This document shows, one piece after another, positions 18,560 through 27,597 of a stretch of DNA of 64,000 nt. The notes beneath the pieces are model-generated. The model did not search any database, was not told the DNA's origin, and saw only the letters and a list, made by a program, of their open reading frames with translations. Position 1 is the first letter of the stretch. Every line of letters starts with the position of its first letter. The stretch is from Calothrix sp. NIES-2100 (GTDB taxonomy: Bacteria > Cyanobacteriota > Cyanobacteriia > Cyanobacteriales > Nostocaceae). Where the stretch lies: NCBI RefSeq assembly GCF_002368195.1, contig NZ_AP018178.1, forward strand, positions 5,918,145 to 5,982,144, read 5' to 3'. Made by a program: the position numbers and the translations under genes.

Positions 18560-19000
18560 CAAGCCGGTCAGCCCCGCATTTTACATCGGGGCTGAAACAC
18601 TTTAATCCAAAGTCAAGCTCACCATCAGTAAAATGTAACTGAGACAATCGTCAGCAACCCCCGACTTCCAATCGGGTTTTCAGTCAAAACTGAAACCCTA
18701 GCCAAACCACGGCTAAGTACCTTGGATACTAAGTTATTGGCAAGAGTTAAACACCTACCCTGGACGGGTGCGGGGATTAAATAGATTTATGGTGTAGGTA
18801 GCTGTCTCCTAGATAGTATTGACCAATAACATTGCCGATATTCGCAGCATGAAGCGCGAAATCCGAACTTCGGCTCATAATACATAATAGCCCGAAGTTC
18901 TCCGGCATCCAGGAGATTTTATCCAGGCTCTACCGACGAACCCCAGTTAAAAGCCCTGGAATCGTGTTGATTCGCACGGCTAGAAGCTGACAGTTGTCAC
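18560..19000 (+). ncRNA. Structured RNA candidate, HEARO/IscB omega-RNA-like, without its ORF
   Basis: This gene-free stretch is full of ordered stems. AGCCCCG (18570-18576) pairs with CGGGGCT (18587-18593), GGGTTTTCAG (18674-18683) with CTGAAACCC, and TAGCC (18699-18703) with GGCTA (18711-18715). GAACTTCGG (18865-18873) pairs with CCGAAGTTC (18892-18900), TCCAGG (about 18922) with CCTGGA (18955-18960), and CGTG (18963-18966) with CACG (18974-18977). The order of stems and the 3' part (CGTGTTGATTCGCACGG, then AAGCTGACAGTTGTC) resemble, from memory, the RNA that precedes cyanobacterial IscB genes. No IscB reading frame follows, so it would be an orphan copy. Boundaries and family are uncertain; that it is a folded RNA is more secure. 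Confidence 0.5.
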
Positions 19001-19175
19001 ACATCCCACAAAGTTTGATGAACTTAGCCAAATGGCAACAAACATTAGTGAGACTGACACATATATTTTTGCTATCCTACACATCAATTTTAGGTGAAGG
19101 ATGACAAATCTGGCGATCGCTCTAGACTTGCATATCTGCAATATTCGTTTTATAACTATCGAGCAATAATTAAGT

Positions 19176-19209
19176 TTTGCTGCATAAATCTTTAAATTTG
19201 CTGCACAAA
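19176..19209 (+). promoter_or_regulatory. Direct-repeat operator candidate upstream of the CMD gene
   Basis: TTTGCTGCATAAA (19176-19188) and TTTGCTGCACAAA (19197-19209) are 13-mers that differ in one base and are spaced 21 bases apart, two helical turns. TTGACA at 19241-19246 with a weak TACTTA box at 19261 may be the promoter. The arrangement fits a regulator bound just upstream of the promoter of the first gene of the cluster. No regulator is identified. Confidence 0.4.
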
Positions 19210-19289
19210 CACTTAATTTATCCCTGATAAGAAGTTATAGTTGACACAGTTCATAACCACTACTTAGAAAATTAGGGAAAAGTCGGGTA

Positions 19290-19628
19290 ATGAAATACGA
19301 AAATGCGGTTTTGGATGACAAAGAACTTCAAAAAGCTTTAATACAAATCAATCCTAAATTTGGTGACTTTGTAACTAGGGTTGCAGGTGAAGCTTGGGGC
19401 TTGCCGCTAATTGACCAAAAAACCAAGGCTCTGATCACGATCGCCATTGACGTAGTGAATCAAGACCAAGTAGGCCCAGGTAACCCGTTTGGAGCGCATG
19501 TCAATATGGCTCTCCAGCAGGGAGCAACTCGCGAGGAAATTGAAGAATTATTATTGTTCCTCTGTGTTTACGCAGGCTTCAATAAAGTGGCTGGTTGCTT
19601 TGGGACGCTCAACGAAATCCTGAAGTAA
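19290..19628 (+). CDS. Carboxymuconolactone decarboxylase-like (CMD/AhpD fold) protein
   Basis: 112 residues, the usual length of a single-domain CMD family protein. The conserved segment TKALITIAIDVVNQ plus GATREEIEELLLFLCVYAGFNKV is the CMD helix core. No CxxC pair is seen, so this is the gamma-CMD type rather than an AhpD peroxidase. It is about 80 percent identical to residues 5-115 of the large fusion protein two genes downstream. A CMD-like gene (slr1853) also sits in the Synechocystis icfG region, as recalled. Its substrate is unknown and a lactone ring reaction is only implied by family. The start has weak Shine-Dalgarno support (GGGAAAAG). Confidence 0.85.
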   Translation: MKYENAVLDDKELQKALIQINPKFGDFVTRVAGEAWGLPLIDQKTKALITIAIDVVNQDQVGPGNPFGAHVNMALQQGATREEIEELLLFLCVYAGFNKVAGCFGTLNEILK

Positions 19629-20257
19629 AACATATTGGAGATTTTCCGAAATCAGTAAATACCGAAATGTAGCCCAAGAAAGTACCTAAGACATGGATAT
19701 ATAGAGAGATTCAAAAGTCATCCTCTTGATCTCACCTATATAGACATTGATCCTTAATATATTGAGGGCGATTAATTTGCACTACTGCGGACAGATTGCT
19801 CGTTTTTGCTTGTGGACTAGGTAGCAGCGACGCTTCCAAGAGGAAGCAAGAAGAAAACCGCAGCAATTAGAACGCATTTTTGGATGGTCAGGACTAGAGA
19901 GATCCCGCACAACAAAGATTGCGCCTGATGACTTAGCTGATAAAGTATCCAGACTTTGAACAGCAAATGTAAAGTCACAAGGTAGAACTGTTAAAAATCA
20001 CTCACTTGCGGCCTGAGAAATTAAGGATCACAGGAGAAATGTTTATCTCTTGATATTCAAGATGGCTAATAGCTATTGTGAGAATTTGGTTTTACAGACT
20101 CATTTTTGCCTCACCGTCTACAAAGCCTGAGGTAATGCCATCAAAAACCTTAATTTTCCCTAAACCTAAAGTTAAGCTTTCTTTTTTACCCAAAGTGACA
20201 TAACTAGAGACTGAGATCAAGAGAGAACAACCATAATGAGGACAAAGGACAGCAAGC
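19629..20257. other. Spacer between CMD and EthD genes
   Basis: About 630 bases with no gene recognised. Neither strand shows a convincing frame. AAAGGA at 20243-20248 is the likely ribosome binding site of the next gene. The spacer separates two units that are fused with no gap in the second copy of the module. Confidence 0.5.
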
Positions 20258-21814
20258 ATGGTTTCAACCATCAATAAGGCGGTAAAGGTTGACTATTCAG
20301 CACGGGATCAGAAAGGAAAAGTAGCCTTCTACGTCCTCCTGTGGAAACGACAAGGAATTTCCTTAGAGATTTTTGATGACTACTGGAGAGACGTACATGG
20401 TCCGGTTTGTGCCAGACTACCTGGTCAGTATCAATATTGGCAGTTTCATGTGGCTCATAATGAAGGAGGTTTGTGGCCAGAAATTCCCGGTTTAGATTAC
20501 AAATGGGACATTGACGATAACTTTGATGGTATTGCAGAATTAACCTTTGAAAGTGAAGCAGACCGTCAGACATGGTTTAAAGCGTCAGCCATTCTCATGG
20601 ATGACGAACACAACCTGTTTCGCAAAGCTATAGGCTACAATAGCAGCCCCGGCAATTCCATAACTTATATAGACCGTATCCCCACAGGCGATCCCAACGG
20701 TGAAGTCGGAGCTATCAAATTCCACGTTCTGATCAAAAAAGCGGATGGCGTGAGTACAGAAGCTTTTCGCCGCTATCTAACTGACACTTTTGCGCCCAAA
20801 GTCAGCAATAGCGATGCTGTACTCAAATTGCGCTTGCATTTATTTGAAGAAGTCGATAATTCCCGACCAGATGCAGCGGGGGTAAGTCATTACGAACCAC
20901 CAGCAAAGCAATATCAAGCCGCTTATGAAATCGCTTTTGCAAATCATTTGGAAAGGGAAAAGTTTTTTGCTTCTGGCGATTATGCTGCCGCAGTGCAAGA
21001 TGCAGCTAAATATATCAAACAAATCCAACCATTCCCCGAAAGATCAGCTTATACCTTTGTATATAACAGTCAGATGACTTTAGCTGGTCAACGCAGTTCT
21101 TCAGTCGCCCAACTGATCACAGATATCGGCGCAGTTAATCAACTTCAGGAGGATATAACATCTATCATGGTCAACTACAATCTTTACAGCACCCAAACCA
21201 ACGGTTACACTTCTGCTCAAGCAACTCAGACCCAGCAAAAACCCGCGAAGAAGCGCACCAATTATTATCAAGGATTGTCAGCTGACTATTCTCGTCCTGG
21301 ACTTGTTACCCCCTACGTAGCTAAAAAGCTAATTGAGGATGCAGAAAGAATTGTGGCAATGAAAGAACCAAGATTGCCAGAAATCAATTCTTATTACACC
21401 TTGGAACAAATTGAACGCGAAAACAGAGATTGGTGGCCGACTCATTGTGAAGCATTGAGACAAGGAAGAGGCGATATCTTAACTGGAGAATATCGCGACG
21501 ATCTAGTTTATTTTTGTCAAGATGGTCCATACCAAGGCTTAGAACAACAAAAAGAAAGAGAAAAACATTGGTGGGCATTAATTGCTCAACCAGGCGTTAC
21601 CATGTGCTGGCCCATCGTTATGTTTTATGGTGAACATACATACTTTGAATGGAAGTGTGTAGATGATGAAACCAACGAAACTCTGGCCAAAGGTAATGTC
21701 ACATGGGTAAGACGTGGTCACCGTGGTGCCTGCTATTTGAAAACAGAACAGCTGACCTTCTACCGCGATGTTTTTGCTCCTAATGAACTCCTGACCTTGA
21801 TCACCACCGCTTAA
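20258..21814 (+). CDS. Double EthD-domain protein with C-terminal SnoaL-like domain
   Basis: 518 residues. Residues about 20-142 (core YWRDVHGPVCARLPG) and 148-285 (core FRRYLTDTFAPKV) are two EthD-type ferredoxin-like alpha+beta barrels. A glutamine-rich linker follows, and residues about 345-515 resemble the SnoaL/NTF2 fold. EthD proteins are small dimeric barrels linked to ring-opening or ether degradation and to polyketide-type tailoring; the reaction here is unknown. The stop codon is one base before the start of the next gene, so the two are translationally coupled. The first part is a close paralogue of residues about 127-420 of that gene, with a nearly identical 428-base core. Confidence 0.82.
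   Translation: MVSTINKAVKVDYSARDQKGKVAFYVLLWKRQGISLEIFDDYWRDVHGPVCARLPGQYQYWQFHVAHNEGGLWPEIPGLDYKWDIDDNFDGIAELTFESEADRQTWFKASAILMDDEHNLFRKAIGYNSSPGNSITYIDRIPTGDPNGEVGAIKFHVLIKKADGVSTEAFRRYLTDTFAPKVSNSDAVLKLRLHLFEEVDNSRPDAAGVSHYEPPAKQYQAAYEIAFANHLEREKFFASGDYAAAVQDAAKYIKQIQPFPERSAYTFVYNSQMTLAGQRSSSVAQLITDIGAVNQLQEDITSIMVNYNLYSTQTNGYTSAQATQTQQKPAKKRTNYYQGLSADYSRPGLVTPYVAKKLIEDAERIVAMKEPRLPEINSYYTLEQIERENRDWWPTHCEALRQGRGDILTGEYRDDLVYFCQDGPYQGLEQQKEREKHWWALIAQPGVTMCWPIVMFYGEHTYFEWKCVDDETNETLAKGNVTWVRRGHRGACYLKTEQLTFYRDVFAPNELLTLITTA
20504..20931 (+). repeat. Copy A of a nearly identical 428-bp direct repeat
   Basis: This tract matches 22440-22867 with only about four mismatches by eye, while the flanking homologous sequence on both sides has diverged much more. 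It lies in the EthD-coding part of both genes and keeps the frame. The sharp edges suggest gene conversion between the copies. Confidence 0.85.
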
Positions 21815-21815
21815 A

Positions 21816-24800
21816 ATGAAACAGGAAAGAGCATATAAAAATGCCGTCCTAGATGACCTTGAACTTCAAGAGAGTTTAAAACAAATCAATCCCAAGTTTG
21901 GTGACTTTGTCACTCGGGTAGCAGGTGAAGCCTGGGGTTTGCCACTAATTGACCAAAAAACTAAGGCTCTGATTACCATCGCTGTTGATGTTGTCAATCA
22001 GGATCATAGAGGTCCTGGCAACCCTTTCGCGGCCCATATAGATATGGCTCTCAAGCAGGGAGCCACCCGCGAGGAAATTGAAGAGCTGCTGCTGTTCCTA
22101 TGCGTTTATGCGGGCTTTAATAAAGTCGCGGCTTGTTTCGGCACCCTGAACCAGATTTTTGACAATTTAAATAGCATACCAAGGACAGCAGCAATGCTTT
22201 CAGCAACCAAAGAATCAAACCAAGCTGATTATGCAGCACGGGATCACAAAGGAAAAGTTGCCTTCTACGTCCTCCTCTGGAAACGAGACGCTATTTCCCT
22301 ACAGCTTTTTGATAATTACTGGAAAGATGTTCATGGTCCAGTCTGTGCCAGACTACCTGGTCAATATCAATACTGGCAGTTTCATGTAGCTCATAACCAA
22401 GGGGGCTTGTGGCCAGAAATTCCCGGTTTAGATTATAGCTGGGACATTGACGATAACTTTGATGGTATTGCAGAATTAACCTTTGAAAGTGAAGCAGACC
22501 GTCAGACATGGTTTAAAGCGTCAGCCATTCTCATGGATGACGAACACAACCTGTTTCGTAAAGCCATAGGCTACAATAGCAGCCCCGGCAATTCTATAAC
22601 TTATATAGACCGTATCCCCGCAGGCGATCCCAACGGTGAAGTCGGAGCTATCAAATTCCACGTTCTGATCAAAAAAGCGGATGGCGTGAGTACAGAAGCT
22701 TTTCGCCGCTATCTAACTGACACTTTTGCGCCCAAAGTCAGCAATAGCGATGCTGTACTCAAATTGCGCTTGCATTTATTTGAAGAAGTCGATAATTCCC
22801 GACCAGATGCAGCGGGGGTAAGTCATTACGAACCACCAGCAAAGCAATATCAAGCCGCTTATGAAATTGCTTTCTTGAATCCGTTGGCTAGGGAAAAGTT
22901 TTTTGCCTCTGGCGATTATGCCGCAGCAGTGCAAGATGCAGCTAAATATATCAAACAAATCCAACCATTTTCCGAAAGGTCGGCTTATACCTTTGTATAT
23001 AACAGTCAGATGACTCTCGCCGGTCAGAGAAGTGCTAAGGTTGCCGATTTGATTACAAAAATCGGAGCTGCTAATCAAATCCAGAATTCTATAGTTTCAC
23101 TGATGATTAATGGTCAGACTGATTACACAAACGGCAAAGTTTTGACTCAAAATGGTCAAACTGCTCTGCAAAACAACCAGCAAATTACTAGTTCTGGATT
23201 GGGACATTTGTTGCAAGGTGTGCAGCACGTTGGTGTGACAATTCATGACATGGCTAAATCCCTCGAGTTTTATACAGAAGTATTAGGAGGGAAAATAGTT
23301 GTTGGTGAAAGCGAGTTAGTTGGTGATGTCATCCAAAATACTCTTTTTCAAAAAGAAGAACTGGATGCACTGGCTCAGGGAATTGACCTAGAGAAAGCTG
23401 ATATTCCCCATTTGAGAAGTGGCAAACAAGACGCTTTAGATGTCAAATTTATTTCTTTTGGCAATACTGTAGTTGAACTAATTTATGTGAGAGAAGCAGG
23501 CAAAGCTAATGCTCCATATAGTTCAATGAAAAGTCTTCCTTCTCATATTGGTCATGTCAATGCAATGCATATTTCTTTCAACGTCAAAGAAGGCGTTGAC
23601 TTAAATGAATTCGCCAAAAGGTTGGAAGAAGAATGTCACAGAAGAGGCATGACAAATGTGGTTTGTAACCGCATTATTAATGTCAAATCTGAAGCCGAAA
23701 GAAGAGCAGTTGCTCTCAGGTACAATTCTTTCAAATTTTGGAATGAGCCAGAGGCTATAGCAGCGGGAGAACCGGAAGTAGACTGGAGCAAAGACCCAAT
23801 GGAAGGCTGGTCTTTGTTTTATTGCAAAGGGCCTAATGGGGAACAATTGGAATTTAACCAAGTTACCCGCAAGGTCAAAACTCGCTTCCAAGAAGCAATG
23901 GAGGAATATAATCAAGCCAACCTCAACTCCTTCATTTTTCCAGATGGGAAAGTTACCAATAACATCCTAGGAGCAAGCGGTTTTACCCAAGGTACAAATG
24001 GTCAAAAATCAGGTAATACAGGGCTACATTTTACATTTAGTATTCCTGTAAATGCTGCTTGGGAAAATGTTTGGGATGTAGTCAAAGACAAGATTGAAAA
24101 TACATCACGCTATAATCCTGAAGCTCAAGCCCCGAAGATTTTGGAGAGATACCACGATGGTATGCTGCGCCAAATGAATGCCCTGGGAATGGTGGTCAAA
24201 GAAAGAATCACTATTGACGAAAAAATAGGCTCAATCACACATAATTTAGTAGATAATCCGCTGTTCAAGGGCAAAATAGTTAACACAGTTGTCCGACCAA
24301 AAGAGCCTAATGCCCCTCTAACTATTAGCTACGTGCTGAACTGGGAACCTGTAAATGAAGAAGGTCGAAACATGGTTCCAAAAGTTGAAGAAAAACTTCT
24401 CAACGCAGTTAAGCAAGCTGTACTCAGCGCCAAAGACGTTGCGGAACAGCGAGAAACACAAAACAACAAAGTAGAAGCGACAAACGGGAGAAACTCAATG
24501 CAAAGTAAATTTCCTGGAAGTAATACAGACTTAGTGAAGCGCTTATTTTCCAGAGGCGAAGCATTTGATTCAGCAGGTTTCGTTACTTTCTTTACAGACA
24601 CACCAGTGTACCAATTTGGTAACTTCGATGTGGCTTTAGATAAAGAATCTATCCGCAAATCAGCAGATGCCTTCTTTAGTAAAATCGACGCTGTTTACCA
24701 CGAAATTAAAATGATCTGGGAAATCGGCGATGTAGTATTCGTCGAAATGGATGTGCTTTATTGGCGTAAAGATGGCTCGATGATTTCGCTTCCTTGTTGT

Positions 24801-25442
24801 GATATTTTCCGCGTCGAGGGCGATAAGTTTAGTGAACTGCGGATCTTTATGGATGTTAATCCTGTCTTCGATCCCAAGATTTCTGTTCCCAAATCAGCTT
24901 CCATACTCACAGTCAGCCAAGGAAAGCAAATAATACCTCCTGGGACTATGAGAAAGCATTTTGCTGAACATCCCGAAGCTCAGGAAAGAATCAAGCAAGG
25001 TTACGCTCCAAAATGGTCTCTTGCTGGTCCAAAATGGCCGATCGCCCCAGTTGACAAAATCGCCCTCTGTATAGACATGGAAACAGCTGGGGGATCATTT
25101 GATTGGGAGAAATTCCAGACTTACTTTGTAGACGATGTGGTGTTCAGAGTTGGTGCGTCCGAAGAAGGTCGGGGTTGGCGAGTAATTGCTGACTATCTAA
25201 CTTGGTTCTACTCGATAGCTGAACCCCAATTACCTTTTGATTTCCGAGGTACATGGGATTTACCAGGAGTAGTAATCATCGAAATGGATGCTAAATACGT
25301 TCGTCGTGTTGATGGTAAGCCAATTTCCTTCCCCTGTACCGACATTCTCAAATTTGATGAAAACAACAAAATTTATGAATGGCGGGTATATCCAGACCAA
25401 TCAGAACTGTGGATGGAGTCCCTAAAAAGACAAGCTATATAG
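21816..25442 (+). CDS. Seven-unit fusion: CMD, two EthD, VOC, SRPBCC and two SnoaL domains
   Basis: 1208 residues, one intact frame. Order: CMD (about 5-115); two EthD barrels (about 145-265 and 270-410); an Asn/Gln-rich linker; a glyoxalase/VOC domain (about 466-690) with ligand candidates H471, H580 or H585, and E679; an SRPBCC hydrophobic-pocket domain (about 735-870); SnoaL/NTF2 domain 1 (about 895-995); SnoaL domain 2 (about 1075-1205). Relic starts remain inside: M127 (ATG 22194) preceded by AAGGA and M895 (ATG 24498) preceded by GGGAG. Separate homologues of several units lie beside it: the 112-residue CMD, the EthD protein, and two SnoaL genes downstream. This looks like serial fusion of operon genes. 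All units bind or modify small ring compounds in other families; the substrate is unknown. Confidence 0.85.
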   Translation: MKQERAYKNAVLDDLELQESLKQINPKFGDFVTRVAGEAWGLPLIDQKTKALITIAVDVVNQDHRGPGNPFAAHIDMALKQGATREEIEELLLFLCVYAGFNKVAACFGTLNQIFDNLNSIPRTAAMLSATKESNQADYAARDHKGKVAFYVLLWKRDAISLQLFDNYWKDVHGPVCARLPGQYQYWQFHVAHNQGGLWPEIPGLDYSWDIDDNFDGIAELTFESEADRQTWFKASAILMDDEHNLFRKAIGYNSSPGNSITYIDRIPAGDPNGEVGAIKFHVLIKKADGVSTEAFRRYLTDTFAPKVSNSDAVLKLRLHLFEEVDNSRPDAAGVSHYEPPAKQYQAAYEIAFLNPLAREKFFASGDYAAAVQDAAKYIKQIQPFSERSAYTFVYNSQMTLAGQRSAKVADLITKIGAANQIQNSIVSLMINGQTDYTNGKVLTQNGQTALQNNQQITSSGLGHLLQGVQHVGVTIHDMAKSLEFYTEVLGGKIVVGESELVGDVIQNTLFQKEELDALAQGIDLEKADIPHLRSGKQDALDVKFISFGNTVVELIYVREAGKANAPYSSMKSLPSHIGHVNAMHISFNVKEGVDLNEFAKRLEEECHRRGMTNVVCNRIINVKSEAERRAVALRYNSFKFWNEPEAIAAGEPEVDWSKDPMEGWSLFYCKGPNGEQLEFNQVTRKVKTRFQEAMEEYNQANLNSFIFPDGKVTNNILGASGFTQGTNGQKSGNTGLHFTFSIPVNAAWENVWDVVKDKIENTSRYNPEAQAPKILERYHDGMLRQMNALGMVVKERITIDEKIGSITHNLVDNPLFKGKIVNTVVRPKEPNAPLTISYVLNWEPVNEEGRNMVPKVEEKLLNAVKQAVLSAKDVAEQRETQNNKVEATNGRNSMQSKFPGSNTDLVKRLFSRGEAFDSAGFVTFFTDTPVYQFGNFDVALDKESIRKSADAFFSKIDAVYHEIKMIWEIGDVVFVEMDVLYWRKDGSMISLPCCDIFRVEGDKFSELRIFMDVNPVFDPKISVPKSASILTVSQGKQIIPPGTMRKHFAEHPEAQERIKQGYAPKWSLAGPKWPIAPVDKIALCIDMETAGGSFDWEKFQTYFVDDVVFRVGASEEGRGWRVIADYLTWFYSIAEPQLPFDFRGTWDLPGVVIIEMDAKYVRRVDGKPISFPCTDILKFDENNKIYEWRVYPDQSELWMESLKRQAI
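22440..22867 (+). repeat. Copy B of the 428-bp direct repeat
   Basis: This is the partner of 20504-20931, offset by 1936 bases, in the same orientation and same codon frame. Mismatches seen include CGC/CGT, GCT/GCC, TCC/TCT and ACA/GCA codons. Confidence 0.85.
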
Positions 25443-25571
25443 CTTTTAAAAGTTGGGGAGGGAGAAAAATTAGCTGCGAAATGAAAGAAAAATTTCACTC
25501 CAATCCCCAATTTTTCATCGATGTACTTCAGATAAACTCTCAGTATTTTTTGGGCAGAACAGGAGAAAAAA

Positions 25572-26000
25572 ATGACTACAGCTGTCAAGATTGATAAAAT
25601 AGCGCTAGTAATGGACATGGAGCAAGCCGGAGGAGAGTTTAATTGGGATTACTTTAAAACTTTCTTCACGGATGATGTTCTATTTAAAGTAGGTTCTTCC
25701 CAAGAAGGTAGAGGATGGCAAGCGATCGCTAACTATTTAAAATGGTTGTATTCCATAGCTGAACCCCAGTTACCCTTCACCTTCCGGGGTACATGGGATC
25801 TACCAGGAGTAGTGATCATCCAAATGGAAGCTAAATATGTGCGACGGAGCGATCGCAAGCCTGTGACATTCCCTTGCACAGATATCTTAAAATTTGATGA
25901 CAACAACAAGGTTCGGGAATGGCGAGTCTACCCAGACCAATCAGAACTTTGGATCGATGAAAAAATCCCCAAAAAGCATAGTCCCAGAACATATCGCTAA
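25572..26000 (+). CDS. SnoaL/NTF2-like protein, free copy of fusion domain 2
   Basis: 142 residues in a single SnoaL-like cone fold. It is strongly similar to residues about 1075-1205 of the upstream fusion protein, sharing GRGW, YSIAEPQLPF, FRGTWDLPGVVII and EWRVYPDQSELW. CAGGAG lies just before the ATG. SnoaL-type proteins act as cyclases, isomerases or hydrolases, and often as mere binding domains; no activity can be assigned. It lies 130 bases after the fusion gene on the same strand and is followed by a hairpin. Confidence 0.8.
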   Translation: MTTAVKIDKIALVMDMEQAGGEFNWDYFKTFFTDDVLFKVGSSQEGRGWQAIANYLKWLYSIAEPQLPFTFRGTWDLPGVVIIQMEAKYVRRSDRKPVTFPCTDILKFDDNNKVREWRVYPDQSELWIDEKIPKKHSPRTYR

Positions 26001-26053
26001 ATTGGGAAGTAAATGTTGCCGATAAGACTTAGGCACTGATAATTAACAAAAAT

Positions 26054-26069
26054 ACCCAATTTATTGGGT
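26054..26069 (+). terminator. Short perfect hairpin after the SnoaL gene
   Basis: ACCCAAT (26054-26060) pairs with ATTGGGT (26063-26069). It lies 54 bases after the stop codon; no T run follows. Confidence 0.4.
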
Positions 26070-26090
26070 GCGTTAGGAAATCAGACAACA

Positions 26091-26195
26091 GACCTCACCC
26101 ACCCAACCTCCCTCTCCTTCTAGGAGAGTCTGGAGTAAGAGAAAATTAGCTTTTTGCTCCCCTCTCCTGGTAGGAAAAGGGCTGGGGGTGAGGTC
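26091..26195. repeat. Dispersed inverted repeat element
   Basis: GACCTCACCC (26091-26100) is the exact complement of GGGTGAGGTC (26186-26195), and a T tract follows. The inside repeats CTCTCC/GGAGAG words. Similar GGTTGGGGGTG sequence appears near 59185. This is a common cyanobacterial intergenic repeat type that may also end transcription. Confidence 0.6.
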
Positions 26196-26346
26196 TTTTC
26201 TCTATAATGTTGAGCTTAATATTGCTTGATATAACTCACGCAAAGATGCAAAGATTGATGGAATTATATTAAGCTCATTGTTACAGAGAATTGGTAATCT
26301 ATGTACAAATAAATTATCATCTGGATAAGGGCGATCGCAGAAAGAT

Positions 26347-26745
26347 ATGACATCTACAGGCTCAACATTAGAAAGGTTTCCAGGTGTCCGAGCAGCAATT
26401 GTCAGGAAGATTTTAGCTGCTAGCGATGAGATGAATATCGAAAAATCTCTCGAGCTATGTACTGATGATGTGGCATACAAGTTTGGTAATTTTCCTGTAG
26501 TATTCGGTAAACAGGGAATCAAACAATCCTCCGCTAGTTTTTTACAAAATTTCCAATCCATCAAACACAACATTATAAGTATGTTGGAGATTGGGGAAAC
26601 CATTGTGGTTGAACTAGAAGTGAGTTATGTCCGCCGTCAAGACCAGAAAATGTTTACCCTTCCCTGCTGTAATATATTCTTGATGCAGGGAGATTTGGTG
26701 AAAGAAATGCGGATTTACATGGATATATCCCCAGTATTTGCTTGA
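26347..26745 (+). CDS. SnoaL/NTF2-like protein, free copy of fusion domain 1
   Basis: 132 residues. It matches residues about 895-1000 of the fusion protein, sharing YKFGNFPV/YQFGNFDV, LPCCNIF/LPCCDIF, and MRIYMDISPVF/LRIFMDVNPVF. Its upstream spacer is 346 bases, so it may have its own promoter. As with its relative, the fold is clear and the activity is not. Confidence 0.8.
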   Translation: MTSTGSTLERFPGVRAAIVRKILAASDEMNIEKSLELCTDDVAYKFGNFPVVFGKQGIKQSSASFLQNFQSIKHNIISMLEIGETIVVELEVSYVRRQDQKMFTLPCCNIFLMQGDLVKEMRIYMDISPVFA

Positions 26746-26829
26746 GAACAAAGGTGGGAAATTTTTATCTGCATAAATTGATAAAAATGTCGCGACCATA
26801 ACATCAATAATTTTAGTCAGGAGTCTAAG

Positions 26830-27462
26830 ATGGCAGCTGAATCAAAAGGAAAAATCGGTGTACTGATTGAAGAACATTTTGATGCCACTGAATTTCGTCG
26901 CTTCAATGAGTATTTCCCGGAACAAGGCTACGAAGTTGAGTACATTTCTCATCTGTGGGGCAATAAAGAACTGCACTTCGGGTCTAATCCGGAAAATGAC
27001 CAAATAGAATTTCATGTCACTGTGACCACAGAAGTTAACGATATTGACCCAGCTGATTATAAAGGCATAATTTGCATTGGAGCCTATGCAATGGATCGGC
27101 TGAGATATCAAGTAAATGTCAAGAAAGGTCAAAAAAATCAAGCTCCAGCAGTTGCTTTTCTGCGGAAAGCAATGGCAACAGATAATGTGAAATTAGGGAC
27201 AATTTGCCATAGTTTGTGGCTTTTCTGTGCCGATCCAGATTTAATTAAAGATCGCAAAGTTACCTGTGCCCATAACATTATTTGTGATGTAGAAAACGCC
27301 GGAGCCGACGTTGTTTATGAAAACGATATGACTGTTGATTTAGTCATAGATGGCAATCTGATTACAGGTAAGCATCCAGGAATTGTAGACCAATTCATGG
27401 AAGAGTTTGTTAAAGAAATTGAGAAAACTAGCTCTCGGAATCCAGAATTGGCTCAAGCCTAG
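26830..27462 (+). CDS. DJ-1/PfpI (ThiJ) superfamily protein
   Basis: 210 residues. The nucleophile elbow GTICHSLW places Cys126 next to His127, as in DJ-1/PfpI proteins, and the acidic partner near the N-terminus (LIEEHFDATEF) is also present. Family members include glyoxalase III-type deglycases, chaperones and proteases. A role in removing reactive carbonyls would fit the VOC and CMD neighbours, but this is inference. The gene ends the plus-strand half of the cluster; GTCAGGAG upstream of the ATG supports the start. Confidence 0.85.
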   Translation: MAAESKGKIGVLIEEHFDATEFRRFNEYFPEQGYEVEYISHLWGNKELHFGSNPENDQIEFHVTVTTEVNDIDPADYKGIICIGAYAMDRLRYQVNVKKGQKNQAPAVAFLRKAMATDNVKLGTICHSLWLFCADPDLIKDRKVTCAHNIICDVENAGADVVYENDMTVDLVIDGNLITGKHPGIVDQFMEEFVKEIEKTSSRNPELAQA

Positions 27463-27539
27463 AAGGATGAAGTATGAAGTATGTAATTACATGATTCATT
27501 AAGCGATGGGACACTCCAGAAAGGGAAAACTTGAAGCTT

Positions 27540-27573
27540 CGACTACGCTCAGCTTCAATCCTGAGCGTAGTCG
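27540..27573. terminator. 13-bp perfect hairpin between convergent genes
   Basis: CGACTACGCTCAG (27540-27552) is perfectly complementary to CTGAGCGTAGTCG (27561-27573). It stands between the PfpI-type gene and the convergent ltrA-like gene and could stop transcription from both sides. The sequence also belongs to the GC-rich palindromic repeats common in Nostoc genomes. Confidence 0.5.
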
Positions 27574-27597
27574 TTGGCGCAGCCGACGCACCAGAAG

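Noticed and set aside
18560..19000. Riboswitch for the CMD gene
   Set aside because: The structured part ends almost 300 bases before the gene and matches no riboswitch core that I know; an IscB-type RNA is the better guess.
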